Source: Aquilaria yunnanensis
Lineage: Eukaryota > Streptophyta > Magnoliopsida > Malvales > Thymelaeaceae
Assembly: GCA_039654915.1 (NCBI GenBank)
Contig: CM077597.1
Span: forward strand, 92,506,001-92,570,000
Direction: 5' to 3'
Length of the DNA stretch: 64,000 nt
The notes beneath the pieces were generated by a model. The model worked only from the letters and a program-made list of their open reading frames with translations. It did no database searches and was not told the origin of the DNA. The position numbers and the translations under genes are program-made. Shown in pieces: positions 11,561-22,394 of this stretch; positions within the stretch are counted from its first letter, which is position 1; each line of letters begins with the position of its first letter.

Positions 11561-13937
11561 ATGCCTATTCCTGAGAGTTGGCAACCTCTTTTGTCCCATC
11601 CTTGCTGCACTACTCCCGAAAAATTAGCAAGGTGGAAGAAAAAAATTTTCCTCCCTTCGTACGCTGTTACGTGGTTGCCGCGTCCTGACCATTACAGCTT
11701 CTCAAACCATAGCAATGAGGTTACCGTTTTTCGAGCTCAGCTGAAAGCCGGACTTCGGTACCCCCCTTCGGAGTTGATTTGCAAGTTTTGCAGATTTCAT
11801 GGCATTGCCGTAAATCAACTCCCTCCGAACTCGTACTGCTATTTCAACGCCTTCCTCTGTATGTGTGGCGTTTGCAAAATAAAGCCCCACTTCGTTATTT
11901 TTATGCAGTACTACAAGCTCTACGTGGTCCCGAAGGGTGGCTTTTACTTCATGCTACCTCGGGGATCCGAGAGCAAAAAGTATATGTTCACCTTCGCCAC
12001 CAAGGACAGCTGGCGAGGGTGGCAAAAAAAGTTTTTCTTTCTGAAGATGGAGGAGGCCTGGTCGCACGTTCCGACCAAGTGGGCTCAGGGAAGGCTGGAG
12101 GATGACATCGTAGATCCGAGGATGCTGCAGACTCCAGAGTTGGCTCCTGTATTCACGGATTTCGACAGACGTATCCGAGCCGTCACTAACTGGGGTCCCG
12201 AGGTCCCTTCGCGTTCTTTTTACCCCTTCCCCATCAATTGGAGGCTAATGACCGAGGAGGTCCTTCAGGAGCTCAAGGTGGTAAAAGAGCATAAGACGGA
12301 CCTCGGGATGCCGGCTCCTGCCATTGCTGGGAAGGATTCCTGGCTTTTGCAACTTCTTCGGGAGGAAGTTTCTTTCGAGACCTTTTTTGAGAGTGATTTA
12401 TTTTCTAGTCTCGTTATTATAACTTCATTTTGCACTCACACTGATGTCTTCCCTCTTTTTCAGAAATGGGCGAGGACACGGCTGCCTTCTACAAAGCCCT
12501 TTTCACCGGCCAAGCCGAGAAGGGCGAACAGACGAAGAAAGCCGTCTCCCAAAGGCGTAAAACAACCGGGGCCAGTCCTTCGGTGGCCAAACGGGCGAGG
12601 AAGGCCACTCCCGAGGAGGCTATCGAGGAGCCGGGAGCTGTTACCATTTCTCAGCCTGAGGTTATTGCTGAGGTTCCTCTTCAAAGTCCTACCCCGTCGC
12701 AGGCTCTTCTGGACGCCGTGGTAGAGCCCCCTTCTGCCGAAGAGCGGCGCAGAATCAAAGGCAAGGGGATCCCTACCGAGGAGGTTCCAGATCCTGACGA
12801 CGATGTGGTCGAGGTGCCTGCAGGTTCGTTTTATGATGCCTTTACCTTTTTGGATTTTTTGATGTCTGCTTGCCTTAATCCAGCTCCATGTTTTGTTGTG
12901 CAGAAGAGTTGCTCACTCCGGGTTGGGTGGCCGAGCATGCGAAGAGGAGAGCCCTTCGGGACGCCCATGTCTCGAAGGGGAAGGTCCCAAAGGAGCCTTT
13001 CTGGACATTCACGGAGGACATGAATATGTACTCCGGAGATTGCCCACAAATGGCTAAAGAGATCTCGAAAGGGATCCTTACTGAGGCCTCATTTAGAGCC
13101 ATTGCCGAGGCCCATCCAGGGGATGACTCTCTTGCTGCGAAGCTTTCCGAGCACGCCGCCCAGGTATATTTCACGTTTTTCTTTCTTGAATTTTTTCTAA
13201 GTGTTTGGTTTTCTCTTTGTCTTAGCAACCTTGCCTTCGTCCTTTTGCAGCTACTGGGATATGCCGGCTTTCTCAGAGTTCGGGTGGTGAGGCAGACGGC
13301 GTTCTGAACTCAGGTCTTAGACTCCTTAGAGAAAACTAAGGCCATGTGTTCGGATCTAGCTGTCAAGAATTTGCAGCTGGCCAGTGCTGCGGAGAAGGAA
13401 GTTGCCGCCTTTCGGGAGGAGTTCCGGAAAGAAAAAGAGGAACTTTCAAAGGACTCCTCCTAGAAAATTTCTGACCTCGGCTCCCATGTAGCGGAGCTGA
13501 TCTCGGCAAATGAGGCGCATCAGAAAGAAAAGTCAGAGGCTGAAGATCGCCTGGTGAAGGTGCTTGCTGAGAAGGTTGCGCTTCAAGCCGAGGTTGATGC
13601 CTTGAAGAAGGAGCCAAAGAAGAAGAAGATGAAGGCATTGAGGGAGGAGGTCGCCGAACTGAAGAAAGACCTTGACGACCTTGGGGTCGAGAAAGACAAA
13701 TCTGACCAGATGACCAAAGTTGGTTTTCAGGATGGATTTTATCTTGTTCGTCACCAAGTTCTTCAAAGGTTCCCAGATCTGGACCTTTCTTTCCTGGAGG
13801 CCCTGAATATTCCCGAGGGGCCTCGGTGGTCCTGGTCCAAAATCGAGTATCTCAACCTGCCATCTTCACTCCCTGCGCCGAAAACAGTAGAGAAAAACGC
13901 GGGAGCTGGCGGTTCTCAGGATGCCGGGAATCCTTAG
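11561..13937 (+). pseudogene. G1 antisense gene (4 exons): gypsy-type transposon-domain/coiled-coil protein
   Basis: Exons are inferred at 11561-12392, 12464-12823, 12904-13163 and 13251-13937, with GT-AG introns of 71, 80 and 87 bp; the joined exons total 2,139 bp, exactly 713 codons. The ATG at 11561 begins MPIPESWQPLL, shared with G2 and G3. Exon 1 resembles the plant family 'putative gypsy type transposon' (Transposase_28), with ELICKFCRFHGIAVNQLPPN and a later SWRGWQKKFFF. Exon 2 is acidic/basic and low in complexity, exon 3 has PFWTFTEDMNMYS, and exon 4 is a long Lys/Glu/Leu coiled coil ending DLSFLEALNIP. In-frame stops at 13304-13306 (CGA to TGA) and 13461-13463 (CAG to TAG) interrupt exon 4. 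The function is unknown; antisense extra ORFs are known in Tat elements. Confidence 0.75.
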
Positions 13938-14353
13938 TTTTGTTTAGGGCCCTTTGCCTTTTGCTTCTTCTTTTTTGGTCTTCTTTCTTTGTAAGCACTT
14001 TCATCTTTAATGAAGAAAATTTGGCTAAGTCTTTTTTGCGAGATCTGTTTATTTTCTTTCGTCCCGAACTAGTTCGCTCCAAAGACTTCGGAAAAAACTC
14101 GTCTGCGCTTAATATGGTGACCTTCTTCGTGAAGTTCCTACTTACGAGGGCTTTTGCTCAAGGATTTTGGCCAAGTCTTCTTGCGAGACTTTTTTCGTTG
14201 TCCTGAACACCTTCGCTCTAGAGACTTCAAAAAATGACACCTTCGCTTATCTGGTCACCTTTGCGAAATTTGCGCCACTTATGCTGAAGGCAATTTTTTG
14301 TACTTAGAGAAAATTTTGCTAACTTGTGTAGTACAATTTTCTTTGCCGAAATC
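13938..14353. other. G1 convergent 3' region between antisense gene and pol
   Basis: 416 bp separate the stops of two genes pointing at each other. It contains two diverged copies of a motif of the type 'cccgaac...ttcgctc...gacttcgg' (about 14064-14096 and 14199-14236), the same unit that is tandemly repeated in G3 at 30326-30600. Confidence 0.6.
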
Positions 14354-17300
14354 CTAAGCATAGAATTTTCTCAAGGCGTCCGAATGCCAAGTATTTTTCA
14401 ACTCTACTCCTTCAGAATTGCCGAGCTTGTAGACCCCTTTTCGTACTTCGGCTAGAACCAGGTAAGGGCCTTCCCAGTTTGCGTGAAATACCCCGTGGGA
14501 TGGCTTTCGTGGTGCAAATTCAACCTTTCGGAGAACGAGGTCTCCTTCCTTTATTCCTTTCGTCCTAGCGCGCAGATTTGCAGCTGCGGCCACTCTTTGC
14601 TGAAAAGCTTTTCTTCTCAACTCGGCTACTTCTCTGTGTTCGCTGACGAGGTCCAGCTTGGTTCTTAGGCCGAAATCATTTCCTCTTTCATCAAACACTT
14701 GTACTCGCACCGAAGGTCGTATTATCTCTATCGGGATGATGGCCTCTGTTCCGAAAACAAGCGAAAAAGGTGTTTCCCCTGTGGCTCTTCGGGGTGTTGT
14801 TCGGTAGCTCCACAATACACTCTGGAGTTCGCCTGGCCATTTTCCCTTTGCTTCCCCTAGCCTCTTTTTCAGACCATCTTTTATGGTCCTATTAGATACC
14901 TCTACTTGGCCATTACTTTGAGGATGGGCTACTGGGGCGAAGTGCATCTTTATTCCGAGGTTGTTGACAAAGTCCTGGAACCCTTTGTCTATAAACTGGG
15001 ATCCATTGTCGGCTACCAGTATCCTCGGTATGCCAAATCTGCATACAATGTTCTTCCATACGAACTTTTGCACTTCTTTAGCTGAGATAGTTGCTAATGG
15101 TTCTGCCTCGACCCACTTAGAGAAATAGTCGACTGCGACTACGCAGAATTTTACGCTCCCAGGTGCTGTTGGGAGTGGCCCGATGAGGTCTATGCTCCAT
15201 ACTGCGAACGGCCAGGGATAGTCAGCCGAAGTCACCATCTCCGAGGGTACCCTCTGGATTTTAGCGTGTCTTTGGCAGCTGTCACATTTTCGGATGAACT
15301 GCCGGGCATCCTTTCTTAGGGTAGGCCAAAAATATCCTTGGCGAAGTACCACTGTGGCAAGAGTGTCAGTTCCGATGTGTGAACCACAAGTGCCTTCGTG
15401 AACTTCTTCGAGGATCATTTCAGTGTCTTCTTCGTCGACACACCTCTGTAGCGGATTGGTGTATCCCTGCCGATATAACTCTTCCCCGATCAGGAAGAAT
15501 CTTCTGGCACGTCTTCGGACCTTTGCCGCATCATTGGGGTCTTCGGGGAGGGCATTGGTTGCGAGGTACCTTTTTATTGAATTCTTCCAGCCTTTTTCCG
15601 AAGTCACTATGTTTATTACTTTGATGCTTGGGCGGTCTAGTACCTCGGTATACGTTTTTGACTTTGCCAAGCAATCTGCCTCGGCATTATATCGTCGAGG
15701 CACATTTTCGATTCGAACATTGTCGAATTCTCGAATGAGCTTGGCCACGAGCTCGTGGTATTTTGCCAAGGTTGGGTCTTTTGCGCCGTAGTCTCCTGCT
15801 GTTTGTCGAACTACCAGCTGGGAGTCGTTGTGGGCCTTCAAGTTTCTTATGCCAATTTTCCTGGCCAGGCGCAACCCTGCTACGAGAGCTTCATACTCAA
15901 CCACATTGTTGGTGGCGTTAAAGCCGAACTTGATGGCCTTTATTACTTCTAAACCTTCGGGTCCTCTGATAATTACCCCGGCTCCCTGGTGTTCGGAACC
16001 TGAGGCTCCATCTACATGCAGCGTCCATTCTGGCTCATCTTTACCGAAATCTTGATGGCTGTCTTTGGTTATGGGTACTTCGGCGATGAAGTCTGCCAAT
16101 GCTTGAGCTTTAATGGATTTTCTGGGCTCGTAGGTAATGTCATGTTCGCCTAGCTCTATGCACCATTTGGAAAGTCTTTCTGAATGATCAACTTTTTTCA
16201 TGACGTCCCGTAGAGACAGACTACTTCGGACGATAATGGGGTGAGGCTGAAAGTATGGGCGCAATCTTCTTCCTGCCAACAGCAAGGCATATATGGCTTT
16301 TTGGAGCAATGGGTACCTGACCTCGGTGCCGTGCAGGGATTTGCTTACGTAATAAACTGGCCATTGCTTCGACCCTTCCTCTTTCATAAGGACCGAGCTT
16401 ACTGCTTTTTCTGAAACAGCGAGGTACAGGATGAGGGGCTCTCCTTCGCGAGGTTGTCGCAGAGTAGGCAGTCGAGACAAATAGATTTTGAGTTCTTCCC
16501 AGACTTTTTGACAATCCTCATTCCAAGGATGGCCGTCGTGCCCGATGTCATTTTCTCTTTTTGCTGCCTTAGTAAGGACTTTGAAGAATGCCCGGCACTG
16601 ATCTCCGTACCTGGAGATAAACCTGCTGAGAGAGGTTATCCTTCCAGTGAGTCTCTGTACATCTTTTATTGTGACGGGAGTTCGGAATTCGAGCAAAGCC
16701 TTGATTTTTTCTGGGTTAGCATCAATGCCTCTTTCTGACACCATGTACCCCAGAAATTTTCCCGAGGTCACGCCGAAGATGCATTTTTCGGTGTTAAGGC
16801 GAATTCCGAAGGTTCTGAGTTGTTGGAAGGTTTCCTTTAGATCTATGACGTGGTCACTCGGCATCTTACTTTTTACTATCATATCATCAACATAGACTTC
16901 CATGTTCCTCCTTATTTGGTCATGAAAGACTTTGCTCATCAGCCTTTGGTAGGTGGCTCCTGCATTTTTGAGCCCGAAGGGCATCCTGGTATAGCAATAT
17001 GTTCCACCTTCGGTGATGAAGGCAGTTTTCTCTTCATCTTCGGGATCCATCCTTATTTGATGATACCCACTGAAGGCGTCGAGGAAGCTTAGGAGCCCAT
17101 ATTCGGCAGTTGAGTCGACCAACTGGTCTATCGGTGGGAGAGGGTAGGAGTCTTTTGGGCAGGCATCGTTCAAGTTTCTGAAGTCGATGCACATTCGGAG
17201 CTTACTACTCCCTTCTTTTGTAGCAATGACCACGTTGCTTAGCCATTCAGGGTATTTAACCTCCCTAATTACATTTACGTCCATCAAGCGCTGTACTTCG

Positions 17301-17406
17301 GTTTTGACGAATTTGCTTTTGTGAACCGAAATGCCTCATTTTTTTTGCCGGACAGGTTTTACTTCCGGACTTACTTTCAGGCTATGTTGTATTATGCGAG
17401 GGTTTA
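14354..17406 (-). pseudogene. G1 pol: reverse transcriptase, RNase H, archaeal-type RNase H, integrase
   Basis: The open part from 17287 gives 977 residues. Reverse transcriptase has DFRNLNDACPKDSYPLPPID and YVDD at residues 132-135. A gypsy RNase H follows (about 260-400), then a second RNase H starting LHVDGASGSEHQGAGVIIRG (about 420-545), the Tat hallmark. Integrase has an HHCC finger ending CDSCQRHAK, a core with IDLIGPLP, VADNGSQF and HPQSNGQVEVSNRT (D-D-E), and a C-terminal region ending DALRKFYA. An in-frame TGA (17336-17338) lies just upstream of the long open stretch, where G2 and G3 have Arg. Upstream the frame is cut by the solo LTR at 17407. Confidence 0.93.
17402..17406. repeat. 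Solo-LTR target-site duplication (GTTTA), left copy
   Basis: GTTTA is repeated at 19935-19939. The intact sequence in G3 (about 33749-33760) carries a single GTTTA followed by CCCCTGGCAT, which shows the original target. Confidence 0.9.
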
Positions 17407-19934
17407 TGTGACGGAACGGGGCCCCAATGCCCCTAATCTTGTAGGCTCTTAGGGATTATGAATCTCACTAGTTACTATTGGCTAACTATTACTCGTCAAT
17501 ATAAATTAAAACAATTTATATGCAACTAGTTGCTTAGCCTACTCAGATTACTTATGCATGCTTCTGACTTGGCAATGCAACCGAAATTTAAAAGTCTTGG
17601 ATTAAAACATTGCTCGAGCATTTCATTAAAACATACTAAAAACATACCAAGTCATTGAAATACTAGTTGCTTTGACTACAAGTAACAGTTTGTGCATACA
17701 TTACAACTCTAGCATGCACCCAAAAGTAACAAGATGGATTTACATCCTAATGTATCCTATTAGAAGCAACTTGATTTAGTACACAAAGTACTATGTACAA
17801 GAGACAAAAACTACTAACTACTAAGATCAACTACTTGAGCCCACCTTGAGCTAAGCTAAGCTCCAAGTGTAGCCCTTCCTTAAACTTGTTCTTGTGTACT
17901 CTTGCCTCTACACTGTAAAGGCACAACTTGGTTAGCACATAACTTATACTGCAAGAAACTAGAATCACTAGGATTCTCAATAAAATACCTGCAAAACAGA
18001 AAGCTTAGGCCTCAGCTATCACTTCAGTGATTAGGCCCGGGATTAGATCCTGCACAATAAAACTAAGGGAATGAGTACTTGAAAGTACTCAGTAAGGATT
18101 CCCTTCTTAAACACCTGCAAGGAAAAATGCAACAAATATGCAATATGGCAACCAAGCAATCAAACATGCAATTCAAACAACAACCAATCAACAAAATATA
18201 AGATATGCAATGTATGGATGTATGGTATGAAATGCACACAATAAATGCACTTGGGACTTTCTGCACTCTAAGTGCCTTAACTCTTGCCGTGAGCTCAAAC
18301 GGCTGAGGTACTTGAGATACTGGCCCTCGTATCCCGGACACTTTACCTCAATTAAGTCCCATCTACGGGTTCTAGAGTATGTTGTCACCTCTCTCAAACT
18401 TACCCGTCTTTACCCTTGATTTATTGTACAGGGTAGTCTTCCTATGTGGTTTAACTAGTCAAACCCTCAAGGTTTAACTCAAAATACTACTAGTGGCTCA
18501 CTTACCAAACCACATGGTTCGGTTGGGATCGACTTAGGTTTTTCTCTCAATTGGCCATATGTAATTGATACTCTATACGGCCAATAAAGAGTCTAAAAAC
18601 CCACTTAATCCTCTTAGTGCTCATTCAAAAGCTTAAGCACTTTGAATTACTTAGCCACCAAGTCACATTTCTTTATCCTTAACCACACAACTTGACTACC
18701 TCTTAAATAATGCACAATTCCCACCTTAGGAATGAATTGTAGACCCAACCGAGGCTATGGAACGTCTTAGAATAGCCTAGGGATAGAAACCGAGAGTCTA
18801 AGTTAATCTTAGGATGGCCGGAAATCGAGGCCAAAATTGCAATTGGCGACGCGGCGCCAAAGAGTATTTGCTTCTGGCGACGCGGCGCCGCCGAACAAAC
18901 GTTCTGTGTACATTTTCGCATTCTGGCGACGCGTCGCCAATATGGCGTCGAGCTTGGCGACGCGTCGCCAACGCCTTACTCTGCGTTGCGCGATACGTGC
19001 GTTCTTGTACACAACCTACTCAAACTTTCTCATTTCTATACCAAACTCAATGGGTCTTGTTCCTAATTCATCCCCACACACAAAACTACCAAACCATGCA
19101 TTATTTGAGCTTAATTACTTGAACCCTTACCTCAATTTTGCCACACAAGCAAGCAATCAACAAAGCCTCCTAAGCTCAATTAAGCTTCCTTGAGTTCCAA
19201 GCCTAAAACCAAAGCAATTTGGCACCCAAACCAATCAAACTAAGACCATTTCTAGCTCTAGAAACAACCTATAACCACGCCAAATGATCTCAAGAAGCTT
19301 ACCTACGAAATTGGATTCCAAAACAAGCTTCCAAAGATCAAATGAGGCAAGAACACCTTAAACAAAGCTTGGTGATCTTTCTAACACCTTGGGCACCCTT
19401 AATTCAATGGAAATTTGCAAGAAAATGCTAGTTTGAGCTGCCAATTTGAGAGAGGAGAGGGAGCTACGAAATTTTGGAGGCTTGAACAATGACTAAGTGA
19501 AGAAGAGAAGAAGAAAACCTTAGCTTATAAGCATAATAAGCAACTTTTCCCTCTCTTGCACTTAAGTCCTCAAGCTTTCAAAAGCTTCAAATAGCTCACC
19601 AACTCACACTCCAAACTCACTTTTCTTTGCTTTAAAGCATACTAAAAGCTTCTCAAACTAAATTTTCTTGAACACTTTAGCCACTTAAGTTCTAAATGGC
19701 TCAAAAGAACACTTAGTGCCACAAGTTGTCAAAACTTACTAGGATGGTTCTAAAAGCTAGAATAACTAATGGTCTTGACTTAACTATGCCAAATCACACT
19801 TAGGAACTCACTTACTTAATTAAGCTTATCTTACTTGCTTAACAAAGCACTAACTTGAGGTACTTAATTTAATAAACACTTAATCAAAGTAAAGTAAACA
19901 CTTACTTGATTAACCAACTAGGAGAGCTGTCACA
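17407..19934. mobile_element. Solo LTR (2,528 bp) of an unassigned LTR retrotransposon, inside G1
   Basis: It begins TGTGACGGAACGGGGCCCC and ends AGAGCTGTCACA (TG...CA) and is flanked by GTTTA on both sides. No gag or pol lies within. A second copy of almost the same length (2,529 bp) is at 53637-56165. The likely history is insertion of a full element and loss of its interior by LTR-LTR recombination. The length and the CG-palindrome cluster (about 18844-18975) suggest a large-LTR Ty3/gypsy family, but no internal domain is present to prove it. The element separates G1 protease from reverse transcriptase. Confidence 0.85.
18844..18975. repeat. Cluster of CG-rich palindromes (GGCGACGCGTCGCC-like) in the solo LTR
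   Basis: Four 14-bp motifs of the form GGCGACG-CG-CGTCGCC or the variant GGCGACGCGGCGCC occur at about 18844, 18877, 18925 and 18957, plus the half site TATGGCGTCGAG. The rest of the LTR is AT-rich. A matching but more decayed cluster is at 55082-55202. Confidence 0.7.
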
Positions 19935-21002
19935 GTTTACCCCTGGCATATCCTTTGCCGAGTAGGCGAACAGACCTTTATTCATTAGTAGAAAGGATAC
20001 AAGGTTTTTCTTGTCACATTCGGCCAAGTTTTTCCCTATTCGGGTATTTTGGCCTGGGACAAGTTCTATATCTTCCGTTTCTACTTCTTCAGCCTCGCCC
20101 ATTTGTGGTTCTTCGGTGGGCCGAGTCCCTCCTGCTGTGGTTTGTGCGAAGTTGGCTGTTGGGGCCTTTTGTGCTTTGACAAACACCTTTCTGACCTCGG
20201 CTTGATCGATGAATATTTCGGCGTCTCCATCCTGGGTGGCGAAGGTGATTGTTAAGTACTTCACATTTGGTCGGATGTGCAAATTTCCTTGTGTTTGCCT
20301 TCCAAGGATGGCGTTGTACGACGAAGGGACATCCATGACGATGAACCTTGTCATTGTGGAGGCAAAAACTTCTCCTTTTTCGTTGACCGCACTCCCTCTC
20401 ATCATCAGGGGAAGGTCGATCCAACCGAGGACGGGCAGCTCTGAGGGTCCTACTCCAAAGGTTGGCGAAGTAACCGATTTGAGATCGATGTTGGATATTC
20501 CGAAGCTTGGGAGCAGATGCGAGAATAGGACGTCGGCATTTGATCCGTCGTCAAGCAGCACCCTTTTGACGTCCCAATTTCCTATTCTCACCATAACCAA
20601 CAATGGGTCGTCATGAGGGAAGATGACGGAGGAACCATCTCTTCGGATGAGTTTTTTCGATGGGCTTTGATACTCCATCGTTGCTATTTCCCTAACCTTC
20701 CTCTTTCTTCCCGAGGATGGCAGTCCAGTGGTGATGGTTTGTATTACCCCCGCCGAAGGTGGGATGCGCTTTTTTGGACTTCGGTTCCTCCTCCTGTCGG
20801 AGTCGTACTCCTCTTCATCAGCCCTTCCTTCCTCCTCCCTTCTTGCCTTTGGCGAAGGCATTCGCAGATAGCGCCGAAGCTGGCCTTGCTTAATCAGCGA
20901 CTCAATGTACTTCTTCAACTGGAAGCAGTCCTCGGTGTCGTGACCGTGGTCGCGATGAAACTGACAAAACTTCTTCATATTCTTTTTGTTGTCAGCAGTC
21001 AT
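19935..21002 (-). pseudogene. G1 gag C-terminus and protease
   Basis: The frame begins with a zinc-knuckle-like CX2HX4HX4C (CQFHRDHGHDTEDC), then a basic linker (KRKVREIATMEYQSPSKK) and an aspartic protease whose active-site segment reads VLLDDGSNADVLFS, that is DDG instead of the usual DTG or DSG. A conserved PSSYNAILGRQTQGNLHIRP follows. At its 3' end the frame runs into the solo LTR after PGVN. It is separated from the rest of gag by an in-frame TAG at 21021-21023 and a TGA at 21120-21122. Confidence 0.85.
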
Positions 21003-22394
21003 TGACTTTGGTCGCTGAATCTAAGACCCCTGTTTCTCCATTGTCATGAGAATGTTGGTCCTTGTGGTGTTCAGGGGTGTAAAGTTCGGAGGAGGCTTCC
21101 TTCCCCTGAACCTCCGAGGTCATCCTGTTTGCTCCGTCGGATACTTGGCTTGCTGGCTTGACCCTTCGGGGCGGGAGTGATCGTTCTTCGGCCCCCCCAT
21201 TCTCAGCTCTTCGGCTGTCATATGCTGCTCTTCCCTTCGGAAAAATTCACCGAGCGTGTCCGGGGGGTCCTTGGAAAACTCATAAAATAACTGTGAGTCT
21301 CTTCGAAGGCCCCATATCATTGCGAGAATGCGTATTTCTGGCCGAAAGTCTGGAACACTTAGGGCTTCTCCGTTAAATCTTTCGACATAGTCACGGATGG
21401 TTTCTCCGTTCCTTTGTGCTATGTCGAACATCTGTACTGGCATCTTTGCCGTAGGGCGACTTCCAATAAACTGCTGGGTGAAGGCAGTGGACAGCTCCTG
21501 GAACCCTCTGATGGTTCCTGGGGCCAGCGAATTGTACCATGCTGTAGCAGGACCGGCAAGGGTGACCTCGAAACATTTACATAGGGTGGCATCGTCAGCC
21601 CCATGCAACACCATGCTCCGTTTATACTTCATTAGGTGGGCCTGAGGATCTGTTCGGCCATCGTACGTTTCTAGCCGAGGTACGCGGAAGTCACTGGGCA
21701 TGGCTGCTTCGACTATTGCTCGGGTGAATGGTGACTCATCACCACAGAAAGTTTCAGATAGTCTGGCCCAGACAGGTTTGCGGGCTACCTGTTTCTCTAC
21801 CCTTTCTAACCTCGCCAGCATTTTCTCCAAAAGGAGTGTGGCGCTAGGCCCTTCTTCGGGACAGGGAGATCGTCGGCACCTCTTCGGGGAATGAGCTCGG
21901 CGCCGTGGGGACAAAGACCTCGTTTCAGGTGACGAGCTCCTTTGGTGCGGGATTCTGGGTCGTCTGGACCCCGTTTGCTCCGCACGCCCTGCCCTGAGGG
22001 GCATGTTTTCCATTGAAGACTCCTCCTGTGGGTCTCCACTGCCCGAACTGGGATGAATTGACTTGGGGCTTTTCCCCCGAGGGAGTGCTGGTGATGCAGG
22101 TCTTTGGGCCTGAGCCGGTTGCGGCCATCTTTGGTCTATTTGTTGTGTCACTTCGGCCACAATGAACCATTGTAAGTCACGCAGAAAACTCATGGTTACG
22201 ACCAGAGGACGTTCTTCCTCCGGCAGAGAAGTCCCTGGAGTGGGTAGCTCGGCAGCTGGCTGGACTTCGGGCGCGGACGAGGAATTCGGAAGCGGGTTGT
22301 CCTTGGAACGCCTAGTCTCAACGACAGCCACCTGAGGGTGGGTTCCCACAGACGGCGCCAAATGATGCCCTCCAGCATCTCTGTCTGATGACAT
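21003..22394 (-). pseudogene. G1 gag (capsid part), starting inside the LTR
   Basis: The ATG at 22394 lies 31 bp inside the right LTR. The first residues run MSSDRDAGGHHLAPSVGTH, and the part HLAPSVGT is the translated primer-binding site. A charged, proline-rich region (about residues 60-190) is followed by the retrotransposon gag domain with ETFCGDESPFTRAIVEAAMP, ATAWYNSLAPGTIRGF and NGETIRDYVERFN. A TGA at 21120-21122, where G2 and G3 have CGA, ends the frame after 424 codons, and a TAG at 21021-21023 (CAG in G2 and G3) follows. The product would be the capsid precursor of virus-like particles. Confidence 0.9.
22343..22360 (-). other. G1 primer-binding site
   Basis: Sense strand TGGCGCCGTCTGTGGGAA, two bases inside the 5' LTR. 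The TGGCGCCG start matches a tRNA 3' end of the type used by Tat/Athila elements; the tRNA is not assigned. The same 18 bases occur in G2 and, with one change, in G3. Confidence 0.75.

Noticed and set aside
11329..11627. Open frames on both strands just upstream of the G1 antisense ATG
   Set aside because: They have no homology to the other copies and lie in the T-rich leader between the TATA box and the conserved MPIPESWQ start.
12466..13307. Three separate small proteins in the G1 antisense region
   Set aside because: The fragments line up with clean GT-AG introns and constant exon lengths in three elements, so they are exons of one gene.
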